DNA of 64,000 nucleotides, taken from assembly GCF_000975115.1 (NCBI RefSeq), contig NZ_BBRE01000001.1, positions 711,322 through 775,321 of the forward strand, written 5' to 3'. This DNA comes from Demequina oxidasica. GTDB taxonomy: Bacteria > Actinomycetota > Actinomycetes > Actinomycetales > Demequinaceae. Position numbers and translations under genes: made by a program. A model generated the notes under the pieces. That model did not search any database. It was not told the DNA's origin and saw only the letters and a list, made by a program, of their open reading frames with translations. Shown in pieces: positions 8,984 through 18,414 of this stretch (position 1 is the stretch's first letter; each line of letters starts with the position of its first letter).

Positions 8984-10528
8984 CTAGCGCGAGCGACGGC
9001 CGCCGCTGGAGTTCGACGAGAACGCCGCAGCGCCACCGTTCGAGCCACCGGAGCGCTGCGATCCACCGCCGCGCTGACCGTGACCGTTGCTCTCACCCTT
9101 GACGCGAGGTGCGCCCGAGCGGCTCGAGCCGTTGGACCGGCCCGTGTTGTTAGAGCGACCGGAACCGTTGGAACGCTCCGAGCCGGCGGGACGGTGCTGG
9201 CCGTGCTCGCCCTCGGGACGACCACGCGACCCGGAGCTCGCGCCCTGGCCACGCTGGTCGCGGTTGGCACGCTTGCGCTGGGCGTTAGCCCCCTGCGAGC
9301 GGCCACCCTGACCCTTGCCACGCTGCGGCTGTTCCGCAATGGGAGACGGCTTCACGTAAGCGGCGACCTCTCCCACCAAGGCGACAACCTGAGCGGACTC
9401 CGAGTTGACTGCCTCCGGGCGGACGTTGATCTTGGCCTGTCGAAGCAGCTGCTCGGTCTCGCGACGCTGCTCGGGCAGTACGACTGTGACGACGTCACCC
9501 TCGGAGCCCGCGCGTGCCGTACGGCCGGAACGGTGCAGGTACGCCTTGTGCTCTGCGGGCGGGTCAACATGGACAACGAGCTCAACGCCATCCACGTGAA
9601 CGCCACGTGCCGCGACGTCGGTCGCGACGAGCACGCGGTGCTTGTCTCCGGCGAACAGCGCGAGGTTCTGGTCACGCTTGTTCTGCGACAGGTTGCCGTG
9701 CAGGTCGACCGCAGGGATACCCGCAGCGGTGAGCTGCTTGGCAAGCTTCTTGGCCTGGTGCTTAGTGCGCATGAAGAGGATGCGGCGACCCGTGCCCGAG
9801 GCGAGGGTCTGGACCAGGTCGCGCTTAGCATCGGCTCCGGTGACCGTGAAGACGTGGTGCGTCATGGCGGCAACGGGGCTATTGGCCTCGTCCACCGAGT
9901 GCATGATCTGGTCGTGAAGGAAGCGCTTGACGAGCTTGTCCACGCCGTTGTCCAGCGTTGCGCTGAAGAGCATGCGCTGGCCGTTCTGGGGAGTGGCGTT
10001 CATGATGCGCGTGACACCGGGCAAGAAGCCCAGGTCAGCCATGTGGTCGGCCTCGTCCAGCACAGTGATGTCGACCATGTCGAGCTTCACGTGGCCCTGC
10101 TTCATGAGGTCCTCAAGGCGGCCGGGGCACGCCACGACGATGTCGGCGCCGGCACGAAGCGCCTGCTCCTGACGGTGCTGCTTGACGCCACCAAAGATGG
10201 TGGTGGTCTTAAGGCCGTAGGCCTTGGCGAGCGGCGCGATGACGGCGTCGATCTGCGTGGCAAGCTCACGCGTGGGAGCAAGGATGAGGCCGCGAGGGTG
10301 ACCGGGGCGCGACCTGCCACCCTTGGTCCCCAGGCGCACGGCCATGGGGATCGAGAAGGCGAGGGTCTTACCGGAGCCAGTCTTGCCGCGTCCGAGGACG
10401 TCGCGACCGGAAAGGGTGTCGGGGAGGGTGTCGATCTGGATGGGGAAGGCGTTGGTCTTGCCTTCCGCGTCCAGGACGTCGGTGATGGGGGTGGGCACGC
10501 CGAGCGCGCCAAAAGTCTTGTCAGACAA
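8984..10528 (-). CDS. DEAD-box RNA helicase
   Basis: I place the start at TTG 10528, giving 514 residues beginning MSDKTFGALGVPTPITDVL, because related actinobacterial proteins begin this way and AAAGG lies just upstream; the longer frame to 10711 adds an Arg/Pro-rich stretch unlike any helicase. Motifs present: Q motif (FPIQIDTLP), I (GRGKTGSGKT), Ia (PTRELA), DEAD (VLDEADHM), III (SAT), VI (HRSGRTARAG). The last about 110 residues are a low-complexity Gly/Ser/Arg/Asn tail (GQGASSGSRGRPEG; SGRSNNTGRSNGSSRSG), typical of RNA-binding tails. Likely role is RNA remodelling, perhaps at low temperature. Ends in a strong terminator. Confidence 0.93.
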   Translation of the reverse strand: MSDKTFGALGVPTPITDVLDAEGKTNAFPIQIDTLPDTLSGRDVLGRGKTGSGKTLAFSIPMAVRLGTKGGRSRPGHPRGLILAPTRELATQIDAVIAPLAKAYGLKTTTIFGGVKQHRQEQALRAGADIVVACPGRLEDLMKQGHVKLDMVDITVLDEADHMADLGFLPGVTRIMNATPQNGQRMLFSATLDNGVDKLVKRFLHDQIMHSVDEANSPVAAMTHHVFTVTGADAKRDLVQTLASGTGRRILFMRTKHQAKKLAKQLTAAGIPAVDLHGNLSQNKRDQNLALFAGDKHRVLVATDVAARGVHVDGVELVVHVDPPAEHKAYLHRSGRTARAGSEGDVVTVVLPEQRRETEQLLRQAKINVRPEAVNSESAQVVALVGEVAAYVKPSPIAEQPQRGKGQGGRSQGANAQRKRANRDQRGQGASSGSRGRPEGEHGQHRPAGSERSNGSGRSNNTGRSNGSSRSGAPRVKGESNGHGQRGGGSQRSGGSNGGAAAFSSNSSGGRRSR

Positions 10529-10779
10529 TGCGTTGCCTTTCGGGGCAATGAGCCGATGCGTGTGCACAGTTGTGCGGTTGCGTCGCCGTCGGGTGACAGC
10601 GTGAGATTGCACCGGCGATGGTGGCGAAGGCGGAGGTGTCCGCAATCGTTCGCCGAAGAGAATTTCTACGAGCCTCATCGGTATTAACGACGGGCGAGAA
10701 GTGGAAAGCAATCTGCGACGCAGGGAGCCAAACTTCGACTCACAAGTGGAACCAGTCTAGCAGGCAAAACATTCCGCGC
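10529..10779 (-). promoter_or_regulatory. Long 5' leader of the DEAD-box helicase gene
   Basis: About 250 bases separate the TTG start from the next gene. A TAGACT hexamer (10754-10759 on the plus strand as AGTCTA) is a plausible -10, which would give a leader of roughly 220 nt. The leader contains no gene that I can support. Long leaders are common for RNA helicase and cold-shock genes; a regulatory role here is inference. Confidence 0.4.
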
Positions 10780-11430
10780 CTAGACAATGCGGCGCTGAGC
10801 GGCCCAGTGTGCGAGCTCGTGGCGATTGGACAGCTGTAGTTTGTGGAGCACCTTGCCCACATGCGTCTCCACCGTCTTGATGGAGATGAACAGCTTCTCC
10901 CCGACCTCGCGGTAGGTGTAGCCGCGGGCGATAAGGCGCATGACTTCCTGCTCGCGGGCGGTCAGCTTGTTGAGGTCGTCGTCGATCGCGGCCACCTCAC
11001 CCCCGGCCGCGCCAAAGGCATCGAGCACAAAGCCCGCCAACCGCGGCGAGAATACTGCGTCGCCACTGGCAACCCTGCGCACGGCATCGGACAGGTCCGG
11101 GCCGGAGATTGACTTGGTCACGTAGCCGCGGGCGCCCGCCCGCACCGTCGCCACCACGTCCTCCGCTGCATCGGAAACGGACAGCGCCAAGACCCGTGGA
11201 GCATCGGCGCCAGCAAGTATTTCGGCGAGCACGTCTAGCGCTCCTCCTCCTGTTCCCCCGGGAAGGTGCACGTCGAGGATGACCACCTGCGGTCGGGTGT
11301 TCCGAACAACCTCGATCGCGCTCTCTACGTCGCGCGCCTCTCCGATCACCTCGATGTCATCGGCAAGCGACTCGCGCACGCCGACGCGAATGACGTCGTG
11401 ATCGTCGACGACTACCACTGAAACGCTCAT
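10780..11430 (-). CDS. LuxR/NarL-family response regulator
   Basis: A 216-residue two-component regulator. The receiver domain begins SVSVVVVDDHDVIRVGVRES with phospho-acceptor Asp53 in VVILDVHLPGG, switch residues (ALSVSD) and the conserved Lys (GYVTKSISG). The C-terminal HTH is typical: LTAREQEVMRLIARGYTYRE and SIKTVETHVGKVLHKLQLSN. It follows the histidine kinase gene by 10 bases and is surely its partner. Together with the divergent PspC-domain gene this is the common actinobacterial arrangement of an envelope-sensing two-component system. Confidence 0.95.
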   Translation of the reverse strand: MSVSVVVVDDHDVIRVGVRESLADDIEVIGEARDVESAIEVVRNTRPQVVILDVHLPGGTGGGALDVLAEILAGADAPRVLALSVSDAAEDVVATVRAGARGYVTKSISGPDLSDAVRRVASGDAVFSPRLAGFVLDAFGAAGGEVAAIDDDLNKLTAREQEVMRLIARGYTYREVGEKLFISIKTVETHVGKVLHKLQLSNRHELAHWAAQRRIV

Positions 11431-11440
11431 GGTTGGTGAC

Positions 11441-12463
11441 TCACTTCTCTAGTTCACGGGGAACGGAAATAGTGACCTCTGTGCGACCACCCGGCGACGA
11501 CTGGATGGACGCTGCCCCGCCCTGACGCTCGACTCGGCCAATGATTGAATGCTTGATACCGAGCCTGTCCGCCGGCACCGAATTGGGGTCAAATCCTGGG
11601 CCCGAGTCCCGCACAAAGATCTCGTACGCGTCCGCGGTCAGCTCGGCGTAGACAGACACGGGGCCGATGCCGTGGCGGGCGGCGTTCGACGTCGCCTCGC
11701 GTGCCGCCTTCACCGCGGCCCAGAGGCGACTATCGGTGGGGGCGTCGCCCACCGATACCAGGTCGACCACCACTCCCTGGGCGTCCTCAACCGCGTTGAC
11801 CGCGAGCTCAAGGGCCGTCGCAACCGACTCCTCTTCGGTGCGTCGGTCCTGGTACAGATAGGCCCTGAGGTCCCGCTCCTGGGCTCGCGCCAGCCGTGTC
11901 ACCGCATCTGGGTCGTCGGCCTTGGCGCGGATCAGCGTGAGCGTCTGGAGCACCGAGTCGTGCAGGTGCGCCGCGATCTCCGCGCGCTCGAATTCTCGGA
12001 CGCGCTCCTGGCGTTCCACTCCCACCTGACGGATGAGTCGCAGCCACCACGGTGCGAGCACCAGCGCGAGTGCACCCAGTACGACGAGCGGCACCACGAT
12101 TGACCGGCGCACCGGGTCCTCGGTGAAGTCCCACGTCGCAAACCACCACAGGGCGCCGATGGTCATGGCCAGCCCCAACACCAGGCGCACCATCGCGTCG
12201 CGCCGGAAGAGGCCCGCGAGATTGGGACGCCGCGCGTCATCCGTGGTCGCGCGGTCGAGTGGGCTCCACACCAGCACGAGCCCGACGAGGAAAACGATTG
12301 ACGGGATAACCCAGGGCTCGACGCCCTCCGCGCCCGAGCGGTTCGCGATCATCACGCCAGCGATGACTAGCAGCGCAGTGCCGACGAGGCCGCGCCACCA
12401 CTGACTGGGTGCGCGCTCACGCTCGAGGGGGCGCGCGATGCGGCGCCGGCTTGTCTCTGTCAC
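11441..12463 (-). CDS. Sensor histidine kinase (HisKA_3 type, PspC-associated)
   Basis: The 340-residue kinase starts at a GTG (MTETSRRRIARPLERERAPS). Four or five membrane helices (LVGTALLVIAGVMIANRSG; WVIPSIVFLVGLVLVWSP; LVLGLAMTIGALWWF; IVVPLVVLGALALVLAPWWL) are followed by a HisKA_3 dimerisation/phosphoacceptor helix (EIAAHLHDSVLQTLTLIRAK; His in LHDS) and a HATPase domain with AREATSNAARHG (N box) and DSGPGF (G1). It is divergent from the PspC-domain gene at 12633 and cotranscribed with the LuxR regulator. Relatives often carry a PspC domain at their own N-terminus; here that domain is on the separate divergent protein. Confidence 0.93.
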   Translation of the reverse strand: MTETSRRRIARPLERERAPSQWWRGLVGTALLVIAGVMIANRSGAEGVEPWVIPSIVFLVGLVLVWSPLDRATTDDARRPNLAGLFRRDAMVRLVLGLAMTIGALWWFATWDFTEDPVRRSIVVPLVVLGALALVLAPWWLRLIRQVGVERQERVREFERAEIAAHLHDSVLQTLTLIRAKADDPDAVTRLARAQERDLRAYLYQDRRTEEESVATALELAVNAVEDAQGVVVDLVSVGDAPTDSRLWAAVKAAREATSNAARHGIGPVSVYAELTADAYEIFVRDSGPGFDPNSVPADRLGIKHSIIGRVERQGGAASIQSSPGGRTEVTISVPRELEK

Positions 12464-12632
12464 GGCTTAATCGTCACACAGCACCTCATCTCGCACCGGC
12501 CGTTTGGGCGAATATCAGGGTCAAGATCAGGGTGTCACCTCATAGCGGCTGGCGGTGAGCCCCGGCGAGACTGAGGTCATCATCATTTCGGTGTGGGGCC
12601 CCGGCCCACGCCACTCATCGCAAGGAGCCACC

Positions 12633-14327
12633 GTGACCGACTCTGCACCACAACCTCAACGCGAAGCGGCGTTCTTCACCGCCATTCGCAGCTGGGGCAT
12701 CACACGCAGTTCCCAGGGAGTGTTCGGCGGCGTCGCCTCGGGAATCGGCGAGCGCATCGGCCTGGCCCGGGTTCCCGCCCGCATCATCCTCGTGATCGCG
12801 GCACTGATTCTGACCGGACTTGTGTTGCTCGCCTACGCCGCCGCCTGGGCGCTGCTGCCCGACCGTGAGGGCAACATCGTCATCCAGAACTTTGGCCGCG
12901 GGGTCACCAACGTCGGCGCGCTCGTCGGCATTGGTATCGTCGCACTCATTGGCTTCATGAACCTCGACGACCACTGGTGGAACGGCGGATTCAACATTGG
13001 TTGGAACTCCGCCGAGGTGTCCGGATTCGGTCGGTTCGACACCGTCTTGATGGTGTTCTTCACCATCATCTCGATTGGTTTCAGCCTGCTCATCCTGGCG
13101 GGGATCGTCTTCGCCATCGTGTACCTGGTGCGACGCGGCGGGCGCGACTCGGCGAAGGGCGACGGAGGCGCCACCAGTGGCCCCGAGGGCACCGGTGCCC
13201 ATTCGGTCGATGCGAACGATCGCCAGGCCACCCCCACCGGATCCCCAGCAGCGGCCGATCCCATCCGACCCCAACCCTGGGAAGCTGCCGCGGCTTCGTA
13301 CGGCGAGGGTTCCGCCGCATCCGTGCCGCCTATGCCGCCCGCGCAGACGGCCCCTGCGGTGCCGCCGCGTCCACCCAAGCGACGCGTGCCGGGCCCGGGC
13401 AAGATGTTCTACCTCATCGCGCTCGCGTGGGTGCTAATTTCAGCAGCCGCGATTCTGATCGCGGAGTCGCAGTACCTGCTAGCCGCCTCGGCATCGTTGA
13501 TCTGGCTGGCGACGTTCACCATCGGCTTTGGGGTCATCCTCGCCGCCATCTCTCTCACCGGCCGCAAGCTCGGCTTCCTTGGCTTCCTGTCATTGCCGTT
13601 ACTGGCGGTGGGACTGTTGGCCGCGGTCAATACCGGCGAGATCCGGGAAGCCTTCGACACCGTCAGCGTAGAAATCTCGGCCGGCGGGTCCTCCGACTAC
13701 TGGATTGATGGCAAGCACTACGAGTCGGACGGCACTCTCATCGAGGAGGCCCCCTATGACGATCCCACCGTCACCGACCCCACCCTCGCCTTCACGGACG
13801 ACTACCAGCAGATCTATGTCGCACAGCAGTGCTTTGACTACGAGGCGGTCAAAGCCGAGGCCTTCACCGATCCTGACACGGGCGAGGTCTACGACGACAC
13901 GCGGGTCTTCGCGACTCAAGCGCGACTGACCTATGGAGAACTCACGCAAGACGCCGCCGTCGACGTCACGGCGGAACGCACCTTGGTGAGCATTCCCGAG
14001 GCAACCAATGTGGTCATCCGTGGCGGCACCAACGCTCAGGCGACGGTGGACTGGCAGTCACGCGGCCTGCACTGTGAGTTCTACGGAAACAATGGCGACT
14101 ACGGTGGCGACGCGTTCTACGACGACGAGGGGCGCCTGGACTACTCCACCAGCGACTACCTTTCCGTGGTCAATGCCGGCGTGCCGACCCTCACGCTGGT
14201 GGTGCACGACGACGACTTCGCCAACACCATCGTGATCGAGGAAACTCCGGCAGCCACCCCCGACGCCACGGCGGCTCCCGCACCCACTGGAGCGCCCGAA
14301 CCGACCACCGCCCCCGAAGGGAACTAG
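12633..14327 (+). CDS. PspC-domain membrane protein
   Basis: GTG 12633 is chosen over the upstream 12555 because AAGGAG sits seven bases before it. The 564-residue protein begins with a PspC domain (IRSWGITRSSQGVFGGVASG, then RVPARIILVIAALILTGLVL). It continues with further membrane helices, a Pro-rich linker (PPAQTAPAVPPRPPKRRVPG), another membrane block (FYLIALAWVLISAAAILIAE; LIWLATFTIGFGVILAAISL) and a C-terminal extracytoplasmic domain of about 200 residues rich in Asp/Tyr/Thr. PspC proteins sense or buffer membrane stress. Divergence from the HK/RR pair (169 bases between) suggests one regulon. Confidence 0.88.
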   Translation: MTDSAPQPQREAAFFTAIRSWGITRSSQGVFGGVASGIGERIGLARVPARIILVIAALILTGLVLLAYAAAWALLPDREGNIVIQNFGRGVTNVGALVGIGIVALIGFMNLDDHWWNGGFNIGWNSAEVSGFGRFDTVLMVFFTIISIGFSLLILAGIVFAIVYLVRRGGRDSAKGDGGATSGPEGTGAHSVDANDRQATPTGSPAAADPIRPQPWEAAAASYGEGSAASVPPMPPAQTAPAVPPRPPKRRVPGPGKMFYLIALAWVLISAAAILIAESQYLLAASASLIWLATFTIGFGVILAAISLTGRKLGFLGFLSLPLLAVGLLAAVNTGEIREAFDTVSVEISAGGSSDYWIDGKHYESDGTLIEEAPYDDPTVTDPTLAFTDDYQQIYVAQQCFDYEAVKAEAFTDPDTGEVYDDTRVFATQARLTYGELTQDAAVDVTAERTLVSIPEATNVVIRGGTNAQATVDWQSRGLHCEFYGNNGDYGGDAFYDDEGRLDYSTSDYLSVVNAGVPTLTLVVHDDDFANTIVIEETPAATPDATAAPAPTGAPEPTTAPEGN

Positions 14328-14329
14328 TC

Positions 14330-14686
14330 ATGACTGAACTACGACGCACCACCTCCGGACGATTCTCCGGCGCACTGTGGGGAACCCTGGTCGCCGCCTG
14401 TGGAGGGCTGATGGTGGCCTCAATCAACGGCTTCCGGGTGGACTTCCAACTAGTGGCCATCCTGGGGCTACTCGGGGTGGGCCTTTGGCTCCTCCTCACG
14501 GCGCTGGTGACCAGCGGAGCCAGGTCGCGGAGCAAGCAGACCATCGCGGCGGCACCGGTCGCCAATGATGATCCGGACGACGATGCCACCCATACCGATT
14601 CCGGCTCGTCACCTTCCACGGGTGGGGCGGCCCCTGCTGAGGCTGCCAATCCCAACCCCGCCCCCTCCGACGAAGCACGCGACTAG
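14330..14686 (+). CDS. Small two-helix membrane protein
   Basis: The 118-residue product starts two bases after the PspC gene's stop, so it is translationally coupled to it. Two membrane helices (FSGALWGTLVAACGGLMVAS; LVAILGLLGVGLWLLLTALV) are followed by an acidic, Pro/Ala/Ser-rich, presumably disordered tail (DDPDDDATHTDSGSSPSTGG). I recognise no domain. It belongs to the PspC module by position. Confidence 0.75.
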   Translation: MTELRRTTSGRFSGALWGTLVAACGGLMVASINGFRVDFQLVAILGLLGVGLWLLLTALVTSGARSRSKQTIAAAPVANDDPDDDATHTDSGSSPSTGGAAPAEAANPNPAPSDEARD

Positions 14687-14818
14687 TTGCTTGGTGACGG
14701 TGCATGAGTTCCGATTCCCGCTCGATTTCAGCACGCAGGTACCGCTAGCGCGCGGTAAGGATTGTGGGATCCCCAGCGTTAACACAAAGGAACTCTACTT
14801 TCCGACGATGGAGGCAAC

Positions 14819-15538
14819 GTGAATAAGACACTCTGGGCCATTCCCCTAGCCGCGACCCTGGCGCTCACCGCGTGCTCCGGCGGCAACGATGACCCCTCGC
14901 CCACACCCACCGTGACCGCCACCGAGTCGAACTCAGCCGCGACGCCGACGCCCGGGAACTCGCCAAGCTCGCAGTCTGAGGCGTCGATTGACGTCGATTC
15001 CGGCGGGGATCCCAGCGCCGATGCTCAGGATGCCTCAGGGGAGGCGTCGCTCGGCACGGCTGTCGCAACTGTGAGCATCCGACTACCGGACGAATGGCAG
15101 TACGAGGGGACCTACGGAGACGGGGCGCTGCCCTACGCCGTACTCGTGGACGCGGGTCAGCCGTTCGACCTCTCGGAGCCTGGCTCGGACGCCTACAACA
15201 ATTCGGTCTGGGTACAGGTCGAGACCTACCGCGTGGGCGACGAGTCGCCCTACGGCGCCAAGGTTCCCGAGGACGCCGACGGCCTTGCAAACCTGATCGC
15301 CGATGCCACGGGCGGCGACGGCGAGGCATTCACCGGTGGCGATATCCCGCTCGTTCACGTCAGGTACACCAACGACGAGGGCGCAGCGACGGACGAATTG
15401 CTCGCGCGTCACGGGGACATCTGGATTCTCGCTCGCCCCACGAACGTGGATGTCGAGGACTACCTTGACGACGCAAGGGAAGGCGACACCAGCGACGGCA
15501 TCCTCCACGCGGTGCTGGAGTCCTCGCAGATCAAGTAG
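14819..15538 (+). CDS. Lipoprotein of unknown function
   Basis: GTG start with GGAGG six bases upstream (GATGGAGGCAAC). The product (239 aa) begins MNKTLWAIPLAATLALTACS, a lipoprotein signal with lipobox LTAC, followed by a long Thr/Ser/Pro/Glu linker and a domain of about 150 residues starting near VATVSIRLPDEWQYEG, a pattern seen in small actinobacterial surface proteins of unknown role. It lies 132 bases downstream of the PspC-associated gene and may belong to the same envelope module. A large palindrome follows. Confidence 0.8.
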   Translation: MNKTLWAIPLAATLALTACSGGNDDPSPTPTVTATESNSAATPTPGNSPSSQSEASIDVDSGGDPSADAQDASGEASLGTAVATVSIRLPDEWQYEGTYGDGALPYAVLVDAGQPFDLSEPGSDAYNNSVWVQVETYRVGDESPYGAKVPEDADGLANLIADATGGDGEAFTGGDIPLVHVRYTNDEGAATDELLARHGDIWILARPTNVDVEDYLDDAREGDTSDGILHAVLESSQIK

Positions 15539-15560
15539 CGCTATGTGAGCGTTGTGCTCG

Positions 15561-15627
15561 TGTGCCCCAGCAGTCGTTGAGTGCTGAAATAGCCGTACAA
15601 ACGGCACTCAACGACTGCTGGCGCACA
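15561..15627. repeat. 24-bp palindrome with 19-base loop
   Basis: Left arm 15561-15584 and right arm 15604-15627 are reverse complements with one mismatch (key core CAGCAGTCGTTGAGTGC against GCACTCAACGACTGCTG). It lies between the convergent lipoprotein and guaA genes. There is no U tract, so it is either a factor-dependent bidirectional terminator or a dispersed palindromic element. Confidence 0.8.
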
Positions 15628-15638
15628 AAGCTAAACTG

Positions 15639-17210
15639 CTATTCCCACTCGATGGTCCCCGGCGGCTTGGATGTCACGTCCAGCGTCACGCGGTTGATCT
15701 CCTCGACCTCGTTGGTGATCCGGTTGGAGATGTGGGCGAGCACCTCGTAGGGCACGCGCGTCCAGTCGGCCGTCATCGCGTCCTCTGAGGACACTGGACG
15801 CAGCACCACAGGGTGGCCGTAGGTGCGGCCATCACCCTGCACGCCCACTGAACGGACGTCGGCGAGAAGCACCACGGGACACTGCCAGATCTCACGATCC
15901 AGGCCCGCCTTGGTGAGCTCCTCGCGGGCGATGGCGTCGGCCGCCTGCAGGATGTCGATGCGCTCCTGCGTGACTGCGCCAATGATCCTGATTCCCAGAC
16001 CAGGACCGGGGAACGGCTGGCGCCACACCATGTCATCGGGCAAGCCGAGCTCGGCACCCACGGCGCGCACCTCGTCCTTGAACAGCGCGCGTAGGGGCTC
16101 CACCAGACCGAACTCGAGGTCCTCGGGCAGCCCACCCACGTTGTGGTGGCTCTTGATGTTCGCGGCACCCTCGCCGCCGCCGGACTCGACCACATCGGGG
16201 TACAGCGTCCCCTGCACCAGGAACTTCACGGGCTCACCGTCGGGTGCCGCAGCCACGATCTGACGCTCCGCGGCCTCAAAGGCGCGGATGAATTCGCGGC
16301 CGATGATCTTGCGCTTAGTCTCCGGGTCAGTCACGTCCTTGAGCGCGTCGAGGAAGCGCTGCTTCTCGTCCGCGACTACCAGCTTCACGCCCGTGATGGC
16401 CACGAAGTCACGCTCCACTTGCTCGGCCTCACCCTTGCGCAGCAGTCCATGATCAACGAACACACAGGTGAGCTGGTCTCCAATGGCCTTCTGAACAATC
16501 GCCGCGGCCACGGCCGAGTCGACGCCACCCGACAGCCCACAGATGACCCGCGCCTTGCCGACCTGCTCGCGGATCAACGCGACCTGCTCGTCGATCACGT
16601 TCGCTGCTGTCCAGTCGGCGCGAATCCCTGCCACGTTGTACAGGAAATTCTCGATCGCGGCCTGACCTAACGGCGAGTGCTTGACCTCGGGGTGCCACTG
16701 CACGCCGCACATCTGGCGGTCTAGGTTCTCGAACGCTGCGACGGGCGCGCCGTCGGTGGTCGCGAGCACCGTAAAGCCTTCGGGTGCGGCCTGCACAGAG
16801 TCGCCATGGCTCATCCATACTTCCTGCTCGCTGGGAGAACCAGCCAGGGACGTGCCAGCATCGGCGACTCGCGCGGTAGTGCGGCCGTACTCGCGCAGGC
16901 CCGTCTTTGCCACGGTGCCGCCGAGCGCCGCCGCCATGGCCTGGAAGCCGTAGCAGATGCCCATCACGGGAACGCCGGCGTCGAACAGCGCAGGGTCGAT
17001 TTGAGGAGCGCCGTCGGCGTAGACCGAGGACGGCCCCCCGGACAGGATCACAGCGGCAGGGTTCTTGGCGAGCATCTCCGCGGCACTCATCGAGTGCGGG
17101 ACTACCTCGGAGTACACGCTGGCCTCGCGCACGCGGCGGGCGATGAGCTGCGCGTACTGCGCGCCGCAGTCGACGACGAGGACGGGGCGCTGCTGAAGGG
17201 TGTCGGTCAT
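15639..17210 (-). CDS. guaA: GMP synthase (glutamine-hydrolysing)
   Basis: Converts XMP to GMP using glutamine and ATP. The 523-residue protein has the N-terminal class I amidotransferase with nucleophile Cys86 in GICYGFQ and the VQWHPE histidine/glutamate pair, then the ATP-pyrophosphatase domain with P-loop [10 protein letters not shown], and the C-terminal dimerisation domain ending [17 protein letters not shown], the family's conserved terminus. Its ATG overlaps the stop of the DUF3817 gene by four bases, so it is part of the operon diguanylate cyclase-SURF1-DUF3817-guaA. Confidence 0.98.
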   Translation of the reverse strand: MTDTLQQRPVLVVDCGAQYAQLIARRVREASVYSEVVPHSMSAAEMLAKNPAAVILSGGPSSVYADGAPQIDPALFDAGVPVMGICYGFQAMAAALGGTVAKTGLREYGRTTARVADAGTSLAGSPSEQEVWMSHGDSVQAAPEGFTVLATTDGAPVAAFENLDRQMCGVQWHPEVKHSPLGQAAIENFLYNVAGIRADWTAANVIDEQVALIREQVGKARVICGLSGGVDSAVAAAIVQKAIGDQLTCVFVDHGLLRKGEAEQVERDFVAITGVKLVVADEKQRFLDALKDVTDPETKRKIIGREFIRAFEAAERQIVAAAPDGEPVKFLVQGTLYPDVVESGGGEGAANIKSHHNVGGLPEDLEFGLVEPLRALFKDEVRAVGAELGLPDDMVWRQPFPGPGLGIRIIGAVTQERIDILQAADAIAREELTKAGLDREIWQCPVVLLADVRSVGVQGDGRTYGHPVVLRPVSSEDAMTADWTRVPYEVLAHISNRITNEVEEINRVTLDVTSKPPGTIEWE

Positions 17211-17569
17211 GATTCGAGTCCGTTCTTGACTTCGCGGGCGAGTTTGGCCTCAACAAAGAAGCCGAGCACGGGGATCACTCCGCCGAGTGCCATGTAAACG
17301 AGGCGACCAAAGGACCACTTCATCTTGGTCCACAGGTCCAGGCAAGAGAGCAGATAAACCACATAGATCCAGCCGTGCACGATGCCGATGGTCAAGGCGA
17401 CGGAGAGGAAGCCCTCGTTGACCCAGTCAAACGCCCAGTCGCCGATGTACTTCACGAGCGTCACGATGGTGAGCAGAAGCAGGAAGCTGCTGGTGATGAT
17501 CGCCATCACTTGGTAGCGCTTGAGCGCACCCCGGATCTTGCCTGCTCGCGCCTGTGTTGCGTCGCTCAA
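17207..17569 (-). CDS. DUF3817-family integral membrane protein
   Basis: A 120-residue protein with three or four membrane helices ([60 protein letters not shown]). The histidine-containing [11 protein letters not shown] and end region [20 protein letters not shown] are typical of the actinobacterial DUF3817 family, which is often found beside guaA or SURF1. It overlaps both neighbours by four bases (ATGA junctions), so it is translationally coupled. Function unknown. Confidence 0.85.
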   Translation of the reverse strand: MSDATQARAGKIRGALKRYQVMAIITSSFLLLLTIVTLVKYIGDWAFDWVNEGFLSVALTIGIVHGWIYVVYLLSCLDLWTKMKWSFGRLVYMALGGVIPVLGFFVEAKLAREVKNGLES

Positions 17570-18411
17570 CTCTGGTCCTCTCGGGCATCGGCGTCGCCGA
17601 CCGCCACGGTCTCATCGGTTGCCACCAGGTCATCTGACGCGCCATCACCCTGGGGCTCAGCATCGTCTTCACTGGAGTCGAAACCATTGTCGCGTATCCA
17701 GCGTGCGCCAATAAACACGGCAAATGCGCCAAAGATCCACCACTCGAACGAGTAAGCCAGGTACTGCAGATTGAGATGGCTCTCTTCGGGCAGCGGAGGA
17801 AGCGGTTGCCACGAGGGCGAGCCTGCGTACGACACCATCACCGCCGAATACAACGGTCCCGGCCATTCCTGCGCGAACTCGGCGACGGACATGGCCGCAC
17901 TCCACGTCGCGCCGTCCACCACGGCATCCGGTAGCTCTACACCCGGCATGGACTGCTCGGCGGACCGCATGTAGCCGTCAAATTCCACCGCCCCCGGTTC
18001 CGCATCGGGCCCGACGCTGTCACCCTCGGGACGCCAGCCCACAACCACGGCGAGCGTGGCAGGCGCGCCCGTGCCGGTGAGGTCCGCGTCAACGATGAGT
18101 GGTCGCACCAAGAACTCTGCGGGAGTTCCCTCAACCTCGCGCCCAGGAATGATCGCGGCGTCAACGTCGGCCCAAGTTCCGCCGACGGAAATCTGGCGGC
18201 TAATCGCCCTGCCAGGGGACGATGCTGGGGCGAGGACGTCGGCAATCGGCACAGTCGGCTCAGGGGCCACCGAGACGGCCTGCTCGTGCGATCGGTTCCA
18301 TTGCCACCAGCCCAGGGCGCCAGTGAGAGTCATGGCAGCGGCCATCACTGCGAGCGCGGCAGTAATCGATACCCACCGCGCTTTGCGACGCGGCTTGGTG
18401 TCCGAACTCAT
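17566..18411 (-). CDS. SURF1-family protein (cytochrome oxidase assembly)
   Basis: A 281-residue protein with an N-terminal membrane helix (VSITAALAVMAAAMTLTGAL followed by GWWQWNR), a large outside domain containing GWRPEGD and GYMRSAEQ, and a second helix near the C-terminus (YSFEWWIFGAFAVFIGARWI), the standard SURF1 topology. The family helps assemble haem-copper cytochrome oxidase; in actinobacteria it acts on aa3-type oxidase. The acidic tail (DSSEDDAEPQGDG) is not conserved. It starts three bases after a diguanylate cyclase gene and overlaps the DUF3817 gene by four. Confidence 0.88.
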   Translation of the reverse strand: MSSDTKPRRKARWVSITAALAVMAAAMTLTGALGWWQWNRSHEQAVSVAPEPTVPIADVLAPASSPGRAISRQISVGGTWADVDAAIIPGREVEGTPAEFLVRPLIVDADLTGTGAPATLAVVVGWRPEGDSVGPDAEPGAVEFDGYMRSAEQSMPGVELPDAVVDGATWSAAMSVAEFAQEWPGPLYSAVMVSYAGSPSWQPLPPLPEESHLNLQYLAYSFEWWIFGAFAVFIGARWIRDNGFDSSEDDAEPQGDGASDDLVATDETVAVGDADAREDQS

Positions 18412-18414
18412 CGC

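Noticed and set aside
8843-10687. A 614-codon open frame on the plus strand opposite the DEAD-box helicase gene
   Set aside because: It is the mirror frame of a strongly conserved gene in high-GC DNA; its product is compositionally odd and has no start context.
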